This document shows positions 12,901 through 23,361 of a DNA stretch of 64,000 bases, piece after piece. Position numbers and translations under genes: made by a program. The stretch covers positions 23,700,349 through 23,764,348 of the forward strand of contig OU342809.1 in NCBI GenBank assembly GCA_910591455.2, in the 5' to 3' direction. Position 1 is the first letter of the stretch. The number at the start of each line of letters is the position of its first letter. The stretch comes from Pholis gunnellus. Its lineage: Eukaryota; Chordata; Actinopteri; Perciformes; Pholidae. The notes below the pieces were generated by a model. It searched no databases and was not told the origin of the DNA. It saw nothing but the letters and a program-made list of their open reading frames with translations.

Positions 12901-15900
12901 ATAATGTCGTTGTGTGTGGGAAGGACATAGAAGAAGCTGGAGCTAATTAGAGCATTATGTCATTATCATCCGTTATGGAGGCCCATCACTCACTGCCAAA
13001 GCGAGCTGTGTGGGTGTGTGTGTGTGTGTGTGTTTCTAGCCTACAATAGTGCGCTTCAGGGGGTTTTGGCTGCGAATTGGGGCGTTACTTACGTCAACAC
13101 AAACTACAAGAAAGAAAATATTTTATAAGTATTACAATTTTGGTCAGTCGCTAATATCTCTTAGTAAATAAGCTCTGCTGCGATTGTGGAGTTTGGGAAA
13201 GGAGCAGCCCGGCCAGTCGACCAATCAGCAGCCAGACAGACTTAAATGTGTGGGCCTAAGATCAATCACTAAACCCCATTGTTTGTCCGCTTAAATCCTC
13301 CTTTGGTCTTGTGTTCATAGTTATGTATGCAAATTTGTATGTGACAGATTTGGGGCTAAATAAATCTACATAAGTCAATGTACAAAATCTGGAGGTGTAG
13401 TGACTTCTGTAGCCCGCTCCTCATCTCTGCAGCAGGCTAGAGGCTACATGAGCATGCTACTAGCATAACACAACTGAATCTCCAAACCAACTGTTGACAC
13501 TCAAGTTGCATTGTGGGTAATGTAGGCCCCAAGTTGACGAGGAAGAGACATTTTTTTGTCCATCGTGAGTCTGACGGTGTTAATATCAATGAAGCGCAAT
13601 GCTAAAACACCTGTAACCACGCTAACTGTACACAACAAAGATGTTAGCTGTAACCTCAGAAGGCTAAGAAGACATAATTAAAAATGCTGAAATTAGACTA
13701 AAACAAAAATAAAAGACTAAAATTTGACGTAAACTTTAATATTTTTGTCTAAGACTAAATTAAAAACGGGTTTCAAAATGAGTTCTTCTGTATTTACATA
13801 TGCGTGTGTAAACTCACATTTATGATGACCCCTTTGTCCAGCAGACTTTGCTTCTTTGCCGTCATGACAAAGTAGTGGGTGTTGTCTCTGTAGTAAACAA
13901 TGTTCTCCAAGTCGATTCCTGAAAACACAAGCAGATTTACTTTACTTTTCAGATAAAATGAGGCTCTGTAGTAAGGGTTGCTGGTGGTCTAATTTACCTG
14001 TGTCCTCTTTGAGTTCCAGAAAGAACTTCTGGTTGAAGATGAAGGCCACGCCACTGATCTCCTCCACTTTGGCCTCCGCTGTGGTGTTCCTGTTGACGAA
14101 GTTAGCCGTGATGGCGATGGCCAACTTCCCTCGGAACTCTTTGCGCCCAAAACCTGCAAAGACGGGAAGGAAAAAACAACAGATTTTTTAGCAATATAAA
14201 TATAAGAGTCAGACATCAAGGAAAATATTCAAAGAGTTGCTAAGCCTCCTAGCTGCAGTAGGTATATCTACATTAAGGAGTTTCCAGCAGTCATGGAGAC
14301 ACAAATGCTTATAGAGTCGAGAAAGATACTTGATGTGTCAGCAACGTGTCGCACGCACGCACGCACGCACGCCAATGCAGTTTAAGTGAATGGGGACGAT
14401 ATTGTTGATTGTCATAGTCTTCAACCAAACAGATCTTTAGTTTGACATTCTTTGATGCGCCAGAGCTGGACATCGTAAGAAATGGTCAGTGAACCCCACA
14501 GCTGGCAGCCCTGACTCAGCAGGAAAAGGATTTGTATGAACGGTATTTCTTGCTGACAGCGTCGGAGAAGCGTTGCACATTTTATGGCTGGGTTAGGAGC
14601 TATGCTACAATAACCTGAGGACACCATAGTGTTTGAAAACTTTTGGAGAGACTCGAGTGGATCTACAATTCAACGAACACTTTCGCAGGGAAACATCACC
14701 ACAACCGCGGCCCGACGTGCGGTCTGCGCCGGCCGGCGAGTTCCCCGGCGGAGGTGGGATCCCGGCCCCGCTGTGAACCTGCCGCAGCAGACCGGTGAAA
14801 TACAACTGGGGAGGATCGACTGTCATCACTGGCTCCATGAATCGAGAAGGACTTCTTCCTGGAACTGAAACGATGTACTGGGATTAAACTCTAAGTTTCG
14901 GTAAGTAACAAACTGGGTTTTCTTTTTTTTTTACATAGTAACGTTACTACTGTTCATTTGTCTATCGTGTCGTTTTTATGAATAGTATTTGAATGGCTCG
15001 TGCTCTTATGTGGTGGAATGCGTGGATCCGCTGGATTGATGCGTCATAATGAGGTTATTAGGAGGTAATTCAACTGTAGTCGGACAGCAGAGGAGGCCCA
15101 AGTATAAAATGCACGGCCCGCCACTGCTTAACCCACACCTCACCTCTTTTTATCCCCAGCAAAAACAAATAGTGTGTCTGGAACAAATCGTTTTCTTGGG
15201 ACTCATTTTGAACCATATCAACCAATCATAGTTTACCCCACACAACCTCGTCTCCTACATCCTTATGCTCCCGTACACGTGCACTCTCGATGACGTTTCG
15301 AGGGAAATGATCTTTCTCAAATTGAAACAAAACACAAACACGCTACAAAACAACATGGTTAGGTTTGGTTAAAAACATCATGGTTTGGCCTAAAGTGACA
15401 AATGATAACAGAAAAACGCAACAAAAGTGCTTGTTTTCACACTGGGACACTAACAGCGGTCGTTTGAGTGACAGTCATGCGTCTTTGGACCCATACACCA
15501 CCCCAGCCTCCTTTGATATGCATTTGTGATACGTCAACAGCAAACGTTATCCATTACAAAATCTGTCACAATGGGAATGAAAGTTCTAGGAGACCAGGCT
15601 GCCAACTAGCAGCACCCCTTGCTTGTTTCTGGTTTTCCTTTTTATCCTCACCGTCCAGTGTGTTTTTGCGTCCGTCCGCTCCAATCACCACGTCTAAATC
15701 AAAGTCTGAGACGGGGTGGGCGGGGGGCCGGACTTCTGCTCGCCACCCAGGACCTGAGGAACAAACAAATGTGATAATTTTTACACCATGATATAAATGT
15801 AATTTAAAGAGAGTAGGTGAATACCTAAAGTGACGATGCTGAGGTCTTTAAGAACTGGAAGGCGGTAACAATACATGCGGGGGACTATAGTGTTTATTGT

Positions 15901-18900
15901 GTTATGTTTTCTTCTAACCAAATGAGGTTTATGTGTTTATTACCCAACTAGCACACATCAGCTACAGCAGTGGTTCTCAAACTGTGGGGCGCGCCCCTCT
16001 AGTGGGGCGCAGCGGCATTGCAGGTGGGGCGCGGGGGGAATGCAGAATTTTTTATTTATTCATACCTGTAAACTTGTCGCTTTCATTCGCCGTTTTGAAT
16101 CAAAATATATCATCCACGTGAATAGTGTAGATCCGTAGAGTTTTTTTTTTGGGGGGGGGGGGGTCAACTGGCCAGCCAGCATTTCTGAGATTGGAGTGAG
16201 ACGAGGAGAAAAGGTGACGTCGTGATCTTCACAATAAAACATCTTTGATGTGACGTGTCGAGTCTTGGCCAATCAGCGTTAAGATGTCTACAGCGTGCGT
16301 CTTTCCCGTCATTAAAGTTTAAGTTACGTTATGTTCCGTTACAGTTCAGACTTGCTGGGTTAAGTTAACGTCCACTGCATGCGGAACTTTGTGGACTGTT
16401 AACGTTCGTCATTATCGCAATTTAGGAGGAAAAAACATAACGTGATGTGGAGGTCTAAACAGACGCGAGTATGCTAAATGCAGCCTCTGCTCCAAGGAGA
16501 TAAAGTACAGCAACAAGGGCTCACGTGCCCTCTCATCACACTACCAGACACTGAGTATCAACAGTCCCAAGTACAGTTAAATCAGAGCTATTATTTTACT
16601 CTTGATAAGCTACCTTAGCCAGAGTAGATTATCATTTAAATAATTGAACTGGATTGAATGCATATTAATTGCAAATAGAAGATTGGCCACAATCCTAACA
16701 GCTGTACAGTAACAGTGGAAGTTAATATTTAGCCATACAGCAATGAAAACTAATCACTTTATTTGTACATGCGATGGTTCTCGCTACTCTTGTTATCTTT
16801 GTTTTTATATGACTACATTTTTAAAAGGTTAATAATAATAATAGAGCTGAAATACTGATTAATAACAATAGCAATCTGGTTTACTTGAAAGTGATTGCAA
16901 TTTTCTTTATTCTATTATTTGAAAATGCACAGATGGAGGAGTCACAAAATGTTGTTATTTCAATAAAAGTTCAACATGGACCATTTTGTTCCAATTTTGT
17001 TGGGGCATGAACATTATTCTTCCTCCAAAGTGGGGCGTGACAGAAAGAGTTTGAGAACCACTGAGCTACAGTATGTTGCTCAGTTCTCCTTAGTAGACGA
17101 AAGGCTGCGATTGTGTTTCGTAGTGTGTTTAAGTGTCAAAAGAGTCCCCCACACGCTATATTTAGGACACACAGGCGAACTCAAAGTCAAACAAAAATGT
17201 AACCATCAGCGGACTCTATCAATAGACTTGCGTTGCAGTTTGCTATAAATGCTCCCACTGCATACACCTCCTCTGTAGGAAACTGTCTGATCACTTTAAC
17301 ATGTGTATTTTGTCAGCGGGTGAGATTACCGTATATAGCTGAGATATGCCTGTGTGTCAGTGCCACTCATGACCCTTTAACATACGGAGAACAGAGCACG
17401 CACACATGCACACACGCAGACTTACTGTCACCAGTCTGGTCTGCCGGTGGCTCCGCCAGTTTGACAAACTCCACGTTGACGTAAATTTCCACTCCCAGAA
17501 TTAGACACACTTTCAGCAGCATCAGCTGGAGGTGGCGGATACCTGAAGTACACACACACACACACACACAAATAGACATGCGGATGTTGTATAATCCAAA
17601 AAGCACATGAAGCAAATGAGCGTTTTAAACCAAGGCTGACTTGAGGTGAGCTACCTCAGCATTGATTTATTTACGGCGGCGAGTTATCACTGCATCTGCC
17701 AGTGCTACTTATGAACTGCACCATATGCCACTGGACGCTGTTATCCACCTACTGTAATCTCATCACACAGCTATAAATAGAGCAGGTTGTCGGTTCAAAT
17801 ACAGGAAATGGTTAGCTTAATGACACCATTGATAGGGGTGGAAGAATATATACAGTATATAATATGATAATATATAATCGTGATACACTGGAGTATCGCG
17901 ATATAATGTTTTTGTACTGCATTGGTTCTCAATTTTTTTTTTTTTTTTTTTTCATTTAGTTAATTTGCTTACCTAAAATATTTTATTTACTTTTTCTTTT
18001 ACTGATATAGGGAAATGTGAATTCCTTTTTTCCTGAGATTGTATGCATATAGTAGTGCCTTCATCATATGATGAGTTTTCCTAAATTAAATCAATACATT
18101 GAATTGTAACCCCTGTATCATGATACGCATCGCATCGCCAGATTCTTGCCAATACACAGCCTTGGCGATTAAAATAGAAATTTCTGATATAATAAACATT
18201 GTGTAAAGGCCCAGACCAGATAATAAAACTTTGAAGCTGCAGCAGTTACTTGAGGGAGACATGGCTGCACTTATAGATAAGAATATGTTAGGGTTATGAG
18301 AAGTACCCTCAGAAGAGCTGGTCTTTGAGAGGAGATATTAATACTCAACAACGTTGCTAAGACTAGAGAGGAAGAAATGCCAATTGAAGGGACATGCCCA
18401 TTCAAATCAACGTAGTCAGAGCAGCGGCCATTTTTATGTTTTACCATTGCCCCGTTGTAGCGGGCTAACTTCCGTTTAAACTAGTTACGGCAAGTCACTG
18501 AGGTAAAGTTTTGCTAGTTTTTTAGTAACGACTGAAACAAACAGTGAAGGTGTAACATTACAGAGTGTAGAGAGCCAGAGTAAACAAGTAAAACGTAACA
18601 ACTTAATGCTTCCAGACACTTCACAGAGTAGGAAAGCACATCACTATCGCCAAATAAGTGACTTTGTTCAACTCATTTTCTGTAACCAGTCTAACATTTA
18701 AGCATGGGGGAATTAGCAAGCTAGCTAGATAACTAGTAGACAGCTGTCTATCTAGCTAATTGTTGGAATGCTGTTAAGCATTCCAACAATTAATTGAGAG
18801 GAAAAACCAACGTTCTGCTCCATAGAGCTCAATGTTAAATCTGACCACTCATTTCTCAAAGAAAGCAGACGGTACCAGTTTTGTATATTGCGCTGGAGCT

Positions 18901-21900
18901 CACATTTTTAACACCACAAACATAAACAACACATCAGCGCGTTCGGCAGAGTCTTATCTTTCTCACGGTATCCATATTTTATTGATTAGTCTCATGGTTT
19001 TGGTATAAAGGGCATGTGTTCGACAGGTAGTTTTGTTGAAAATCGCTGTTCACTCTAATCTCTCACACAGGTGCTGCAATCACCATGCACACAGGTGTTT
19101 CTATGAGCTCGTTAGTGATGTTTATAAACACACAGAGGCACTGAGACACACGCACACACGACTTGGAGATATGCATGATGCTGCTCAGCCAATCAAATAT
19201 GGGTATTCTGACAAGTTTCCTGATTCCAGTGAGATGTACACACACCATGACACAAGTGGGCGAGACGAGGAAAGACCTGGCAGAGCAGGACAATAGTTAC
19301 TTTAGCTGTAAATGTTAAAACATAGGACAATCTCCAAATGAGAAGGATTGCCAGAGAGATCAGAGTGTCTGTCTGTCTGTCTCTCTCTCTGTGTCTGGTT
19401 ATCTCTCTCAGTCTGTCACTCTCTCCCTCTGTCTGTCTGTGTCTCACTCTCTCTCTGTCTGTCTCTCTATGCACACAACATGGAGGGATTGTTAGACCTC
19501 CTGTCTGTCTGCCTGCCTGCCTGTCTCTCTCTCCCACTCACTCAGTCCATCTAACTGTCTGTCTGCCTGCCTGTCTGTCTGTTCTCCATGAACAGGCTGC
19601 TGGCACACAGGTGTTCGTGATTAAGGTAATCAGCAATGTTGATAAACACACAGACTCACGCGCACATACACTTCTTTCTCTCTCTCTCTCTCTGTGTGTC
19701 TCTCATTCAGTCATTCCCACACACACTTATTCTAATGCTACTAATACTTCTACTACTTATAATACTTCTACTACAACTACAACTTCAACTACTACTACAA
19801 CAAATATCGCTACTGCTGACATTTTTTAAGCCACAGAAACCATTCAAATATTAAAATGTTCAGCTCTTTCAGGAGAGGAGTGATATGACTTTTCATATTT
19901 GTAAGCTTTAAACTTTGAATTATTCAGCTTTTTGCAATCCTTTTTTAATTGTATATCTATGGAGAAAATCTTCAAATCCTCTTAAACTTCTTCAACTTTC
20001 AAAGCCTTCTTCTTCCTCATACTTTCAGCTACAGACACCATAGCTAAACATTTCAACTAGAAGGGTTTTCAGCAGTGCAGTTTAAATGCTTTCAGGCTAC
20101 AACATTTTTCAGACAGGTAGTCTCCCATTTCTGTATTTTCAGCAATTTGTAATCTTTAAACTTTTTGAATTATTAAGCTTTTTGCAATTTTTTTTTAATT
20201 GGATATCTATTTTCAGCAATGTTTTTGCAATTCATTTCAGCTTTCAGCATTCCAACGCATTTTCAGCAGGAAATGCATTTTCTAGTTCTGTTATGCTACA
20301 CTGGTTACAAAAAGTGGACAGAACAGCAGGCAGCACTCTGCGGCAGCACTCTGTCCAGAAGGACAAGCTATTTGACATTGCTAAAGAACAATTTAATTCC
20401 TTCGCAGAGCACCATAAGAAAAAAGAAAGAGGTTTCAAAATGTATAGTCCGTCAACTGCCCCGCTCTGTCTTCATGATAAACGCATTGATAAAAAGGACC
20501 AAAGCGAGAGGAGTTGAGAAACAGCTGACACAGATTTACACTCACTGATGTGGTCGATGGTGCCGGCGCAGAACTTGCCGTAGAACTTCTTGGCTCCGAG
20601 GCCCCGGAGGTCGTGGATGGTGAAGGGCCAGAGGTGGAGCACATTGTTCCTGGAGAAGGTGTCCCTCTTCTCGATCACCACCACCTTACAGCCCAAGAGC
20701 GCCAGCTCAATGGCCGTCCGCAGGCCACACGGGCCGGCGCCGATGATCAGACACTGAATGAAGAGGGTGTTCGTGTTACTGAGGGTTTACTCTCCTTCCT
20801 TTTGGGGGCCAATTGCACATCCCCTTAACATAAGTCATTACATTTTAATGTGAAGACATGGTTTAAGGCTTGAGTGAGATTAGGCTTAGGTTAACCTATT
20901 GAACACTAGGCCTATTTTTTGGCCTCTGCTCGAAAATTGCATACCCATACTCACTCACAACTACAGCGTCTATTTGAATAATTATTTTTTTGATAACAGA
21001 AACACTTGCGAGATCTGTTCTGATGGGTAAATATTGTGTATATGTTACTGGTTAATAGTAAATGAAGATGGCCCACAGCTCAAATTGAAAATTGTCAGGT
21101 TCGCCTGAAAAAGAAAAGCTATTTTATTATTAATATTCTTTTTTATGAGGCCCTGGCTAGCCTCAAAACATTCCCAATTCATAGCAAAAACGGTGCAGGT
21201 GCCTCACAAAAAGATTTGGTGTAAATAAAGTGAAGCAAACCCCAGTTATAGAAGATCATGTACGAAAAAACACGCCAAATTCTCATTTTCGAACCAGGAT
21301 TTGCAGCTGTTCCATTGTATTTTTATATACTATATAACTATATATTTCACTTTGTCTATCACTCATATTGTACAATCTATCATAACAGAGCTGTTTGGCA
21401 TCATTTTGAGCCATTTTGACCTCTCTGGGGGTCATCATATCTCTCCATGCATTTTCCTCGTCTCTGTGTGTGTGTATGGAGCCCTTGATAAGCCTATGGT
21501 GGGCGCATCTGAGCATGTGACCACTCGTTCGAACCGGGTGGTTATTTGGAACACATCCGTATGTTCCATGATCTCCCCTCTGCGGGTCTCTGGCCTTTTT
21601 TGCCCCTGCGGACGTCTTCCCTCTCAGATATGAAGTCCTTCCAACACCAGGCTAAACACACTGCTTAGAATACTTACGCACACGTGGTCGGACAATAAGA
21701 TAAATCAGCACATCACGTAAAATAACAAATATGAGCCATCTTGCACATGTAATACAAACGTAATCCTGTCTTCAGGCCTACTACAATCTAATGTTCAGGT
21801 GACCACGTTCAAAAAGAGTCCTCTATAAACGGAGAATATTACCCGATTCAAATGAATTTACTCAAGTTACAAAATCCAGTTAAATCAGCCTCTCAAAGTA

Positions 21901-23361
21901 AAGATTACTTTGGTCCAATTCATTATTTTTTAAATATGTCTTTCATAATTGCACAATGTTTATTGTCATGCACCAATCACAAAGTCAAATTTCTTGTGTG
22001 TGTGTAACATACTTATATAATCTATTTTCCACACTGGTAAAGGCTCTAATTGGCATTTGAACTAATAAACCATGATTCATTAGGATGTTTTTTATAAGTT
22101 TAGGATTTCTAGGTTGGTTAAAAAAAAAGGCCATGTGTTCAAATGTATTTTGTTTTTTTTAAGTTAAACAGTTTTTTAAGTTTAAGAAGCTTTTTGTACT
22201 GATCAGTTCCTTTCCAATTGTTATCCAACGCACGAAATAATGCGACAGACTGTTTGACCTGTCTTGGTGCGTGCAGGCCATTGTCCCACGAGAACGGGTC
22301 AATTCAACTAACTATTATCAACAGAATGTGAAGAGGTTACAGTTTTGACTCTACGTCAAAGACATATCATCTACTGAAATGAGCACGCTAACCAGCCAGC
22401 CCACGGCCCGTCCTGTAATACCACGAGTATCTCGAGATACAATGAGTCACCGTAGTCCAGTCTGTCCTCAGTCCAACGTGAGAGGACAAAGAAGTAGCGC
22501 TCGTATGTGGTCTTTCAAACTATCAAAGCGTACAGAGCCCCGGTTAGCAACACAATTAATGCGCAGATGGCTACCGTAAACTACAGGCCGACATAACACG
22601 TGTAGATAAGATAGCATTTTCAGTTTCAGGAGTTAGGGCAGATTTTGCCTGTTGTTGCCATACTGTTAGTTAGTAGTTAGCTTTTTATAACTGATGACTG
22701 TATATTTAGATTGTATGGCCCCAGCAGTAGAGGTAAAATGCCGCCACCCATTTCTTTGGAGCATGTGGCCACATCTCATACATTGCACCTTTAAGTTACT
22801 ACTAATCCTGACTGTTTCATTAAAAGCTTCTTTGATCTGCGAACCGGTGGGAGGCTTTTATTTTGAAGCAGCTAAAGAAAACAGTGCTTATCACAGAACT
22901 AGCAGAATGCCTAAAACCTTGCCGTGCCATCCTGTAAAAAAAAACATTCATCCAAGCTATCGCAGCTTAAATATTTGGGGTTGCTCATGGCTCAGACAGG
23001 CGTGAATACCCTCCCATTACCTTAGACACGCTATACTGCACCAAAATGGTTCCCCATGTCTACTAGTAGCCTCAAACTTCACTGCAGGTCCTCTTACCCT
23101 GGTGCCCGGGCAGGCTTTATTGTGGTTGTAAACCTTGTGCTGGGCCCTTTTGTCCAGTTTGGTCCACAGGGCGTTGACCTTCCAGGTGCTGATCGCCGCT
23201 TTCAGCGAGCCGTAGAAGTTGGCGTAGTCCAGAGGGTCCAGCTCCAGCTGCCTGCAGAGGATGCTGAAGGCCTGCAGAGAGCCTTTGCAGGTGGACGCCT
23301 GGACAAAGTTCTCAAAGAGAACGCCAGCCTGTGCCATACACTCATCCTCAGTCACACCCAT
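1500..23361 (-). CDS. mical2: mical2-type F-actin monooxygenase, 5' half (17 coding exons, runs off left edge)
   Basis: MICAL enzymes use FAD and NADPH to oxidise methionines of F-actin and disassemble filaments; MICAL2 is known to act largely in the nucleus, on actin that controls MRTF/SRF transcription. Reading the minus strand, exons 23098-23361, 20546-20753, 17426-17542, 15652-15753, 13998-14153, 13818-13918, 11875-12132, 11657-11772, 10636-10762, 10143-10233, 8176-8323, 6502-6704, 3668-3762, 3197-3265, 2968-3096, 1888-2079 and 1500-1757 join without a phase error to 878 codons. The FAD domain covers about residues 1-490 (IIGAGPCGLR, RNNVLHLWPFTIHDLRGLG, GDSLLEPFWPMGTG), the CH domain about 517-622, then a basic segment (PKKRTPR, NKRRRKG), QLLAKFEE and acidic/Pro-rich linkers. 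The MGxxEDE start, KRTPR, KRRRKG and QLLAKFEE favour MICAL2 over MICAL1 or MICAL3. The LIM domain is not in the window. mical2a versus mical2b cannot be decided here. Confidence 0.93.
1888..2079 (-). CDS. mical2: mical2 coding exon 16 (acidic and Pro-rich linker)
   Basis: Encodes SDEDPSDPSSSPPRSPSTML, then a run of about 14 Glu/Asp coded by a GAG/GAA repeat, then KPKNVPPPPLPPPRPKWQ. 192 nt, phase 0 at both ends; acceptor cgtcag, donor CAG/GTATGC. The domain is low complexity, so assignment rests on splice sites, open frame and position. Confidence 0.78.
2968..3096 (-). CDS. mical2: mical2 coding exon 15
   Basis: Encodes LSCHSAPPAGEDGELRENKV, then RSITTQLLAKFEENSS; NKVxSxxxQLLAKFEE is conserved in MICAL2. 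The frame fixes the acceptor at gatccaccag (3097-3099). A second AG 14 nt into the exon (cttgtcacag) would shift the frame and was not used. 129 nt, phase 0. Confidence 0.88.
3197..3265 (-). CDS. mical2: mical2 coding exon 14 (second basic cluster)
   Basis: Encodes DDNKLEDDSVNKRRRKGNHY and on to LTE. NKRRRKG is the second basic cluster of the MICAL2 nuclear-localisation region. 69 nt, phase 0 at both ends; acceptor gtcacag, donor GAG/GTGGGT. Confidence 0.9.
3350..3397. repeat. CTAT microsatellite
   Basis: About 11 units of ctat in the mical2 intron between exons 13 and 14. A CATC tract lies at 2747-2771. Confidence 0.95.
3668..3762 (-). CDS. mical2: mical2 coding exon 13 (basic segment)
   Basis: Encodes GSREPDENSEGYPAKTNHKL, then LNLPQPKKRTPR. 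The KRTPR motif corresponds to the first half of the bipartite nuclear signal of MICAL2. 95 nt; acceptor gttccag, donor CAGG/GTGAAG. Confidence 0.9.
5427..5838 (+). repeat. Minisatellite, about 59-bp unit, 7 copies
   Basis: The unit starts gtgtttacaagacagtttct and ends with ttttcaaaataaact. Copies begin at 5427, 5484, 5543, 5602, 5661, 5720 and 5780; the last is degenerate. It lies in the mical2 intron between exons 12 and 13. Open frames across it are by-products of the repeat. Confidence 0.95.
6262..6421. mobile_element. MITE, about 160 bp
   Basis: Ends are inverted: aaagggacagttcaaccc at the left and ggctgaactggcccttt at the right. This AAAGGGACAGTTCA terminus is a familiar fish MITE end. 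No clear target duplication was seen. Confidence 0.65.
6502..6704 (-). CDS. mical2: mical2 coding exon 12 (CH domain, second half)
   Basis: Encodes YESLNEEDVAGNNQLAFDLA, GKEMAA, EPDKLLMVLYLSKFYEAFR, then a short Asn run (GNNNNG). The NEEDV and EPDKL signatures match MICAL2. 203 nt, leaving one base (G) that pairs with GT of exon 13. A 160-bp MITE lies 80 bp downstream. Confidence 0.95.
6945..6997. repeat. CA microsatellite
   Basis: (CA)n of about 53 bp in the mical2 intron just upstream of exon 12. Confidence 0.97.
8176..8323 (-). CDS. mical2: mical2 coding exon 11 (CH domain, first half)
   Basis: Encodes RPGRLLTWCQKQTQGYRGVD, then SWRNGLALCALVHRQRPEL, a clear type-2 calponin-homology start. 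148 nt; donor CTCAT/GTGAAA. A CA-rich tract begins within about 5 nt of the donor on the transcribed strand (8129-8170). Confidence 0.95.
10143..10233 (-). CDS. mical2: mical2 coding exon 10 (linker)
   Basis: Encodes VRHLF and TQRSVNLSRR, the linker between the monooxygenase and CH domains; RRSVNLSRK is typical of MICAL2. 91 nt, leaving one base. Acceptor ctttag, donor AGAG/GTGAGG. Confidence 0.92.
10636..10762 (-). CDS. mical2: mical2 coding exon 9
   Basis: Encodes RESIYRLLPQTTTENISKNF and then DPATRYPNLN, the end of the catalytic domain. 127 nt, phase 2 in and phase 0 out; acceptor cctcag, donor CAG/GTCAGT. Confidence 0.94.
11657..11772 (-). CDS. mical2: mical2 coding exon 8
   Basis: Encodes PFWPMGTGCARGFLAAFDSA and on to RSPLEILAE, completing the GDxxxEPFWPxGxG motif. 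116 nt, phase 0 in and phase 2 out; donor GAGAG/GTGCGT. Confidence 0.95.
11875..12132 (-). CDS. mical2: mical2 coding exon 7
   Basis: Encodes DYIEAERLL, LLSYAREAADF, LPSLDYAINHYGQPDVAMFD and ending LVALVGDSLLE, the start of the third FAD-contacting motif, which exon 8 completes. 258 nt, phase 0. A 15-base C tract (12147-12161, G on the plus strand) lies 14 nt upstream of the acceptor. Confidence 0.95.
13818..13918 (-). CDS. mical2: mical2 coding exon 6
   Basis: Encodes GIDLENIVYY and HYFVMTAKKQSLLDKGVIIN, conserved in all MICALs. 101 nt, entering in phase 1 and leaving in phase 0; donor AAT/GTGAGT. Confidence 0.94.
13998..14153 (-). CDS. mical2: mical2 coding exon 5
   Basis: Encodes GFGRKEFRGKLAIAITANFV, then EEISGVAFIFNQKFF, a highly conserved part of the monooxygenase core. 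156 nt, phase 1 at both ends; acceptor ctttgcag, donor ACAG/GTAAAT. Confidence 0.95.
14350..14372. repeat. ACGC microsatellite
   Basis: Short (acgc)n in the intron upstream of exon 5. Confidence 0.9.
14640..14900 (+). other. GC-rich, exon-like block antisense to mical2
   Basis: CpG-dense stretch in the intron between exons 4 and 5, ending in a good plus-strand donor (TTTCG/GTAAGT at 14900). It could be an alternative promoter, the first exon of an antisense transcript, or a transposon part. No protein similarity is recognised. Confidence 0.3.
15652..15753 (-). CDS. mical2: mical2 coding exon 4
   Basis: Encodes GWRAEV, then SDFDLDVVIGADGRKNTLDG, matching the DxxIGADGRRNTLEGF stretch of the MICAL FAD domain. 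102 nt, phase 1 at both ends; donor GACG/GTGAGG, acceptor ttcctcag. Confidence 0.93.
15968..17063. mobile_element. Non-autonomous hAT element, 1096 bp
   Basis: Starts CAGTGGTTCTCAAACT and ends AGTTTGAGAACCACTG, a perfect 16-bp terminal inverted repeat. It is flanked by the exact 8-bp duplication AGCTACAG (15960-15967 and 17064-17071), diagnostic of hAT. No transposase frame is present. It sits in the mical2 intron between exons 3 and 4. Confidence 0.95.
17426..17542 (-). CDS. mical2: mical2 coding exon 3
   Basis: Encodes SIRHLQLMLLKVCLILGVEI and on to VEFVKLAEPPADQ. It is 117 nt, phase 1 to phase 1, so skipping it would keep the frame. The usual family motif here is IRQLQ; this copy has His for Gln. 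A TG tract sits immediately upstream of the acceptor (17551-17570 on the plus strand reads CA). Confidence 0.92.
18720..18792. repeat. Compound palindrome
   Basis: A perfect 16-bp inverted repeat (18757-18772 and 18777-18792, taattgttggaatgct with a 4-nt loop) lies directly next to a second imperfect palindrome (tagctagata ... tatctagcta). It is in the mical2 intron between exons 2 and 3. Confidence 0.8.
19360..19590. repeat. TCTG/TC low-complexity tract
   Basis: Interrupted (tctg)n and (tc)n runs. The long open frames across it are artefacts of the repeat. Confidence 0.9.
19985..20300. repeat. TTTCAGC-rich dispersed repeat
   Basis: Many copies of tttcagc-like words (for example 20220-20270), a pattern common in fish transposon remnants. 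A similar but weaker stretch is at 31270-31370. Confidence 0.45.
20546..20753 (-). CDS. mical2: mical2 coding exon 2 (FAD Rossmann motif)
   Basis: Carries the dinucleotide-binding motif IIGAGPCGLR and the family signature RNNVLHLWPFTIHDLRGLG, then KKFYGKFCAG. The acceptor is tcattcag, the donor ATCA/GTGAGT. The exon is 208 nt and leaves one base, which pairs with the next exon to give Ser. Confidence 0.95.
23098..23361 (-). CDS. mical2: mical2 coding exon 1 (start codon)
   Basis: Encodes residues 1-88, the N-terminal helical part of the monooxygenase domain (FENFVQASTCKG, LWTKLDKRA). ATG is at 23361-23359 and directly follows an AG acceptor (tgtagcag), so the 5' UTR is spliced from an upstream exon. 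The donor is AGG/GTAAGA at 23097; the exon ends in phase 0. Confidence 0.93.

Noticed and set aside
19338..19829. 163-codon plus-strand open frame
   Set aside because: Made of TCTG/TC and ACT repeats; no domain or splice context.
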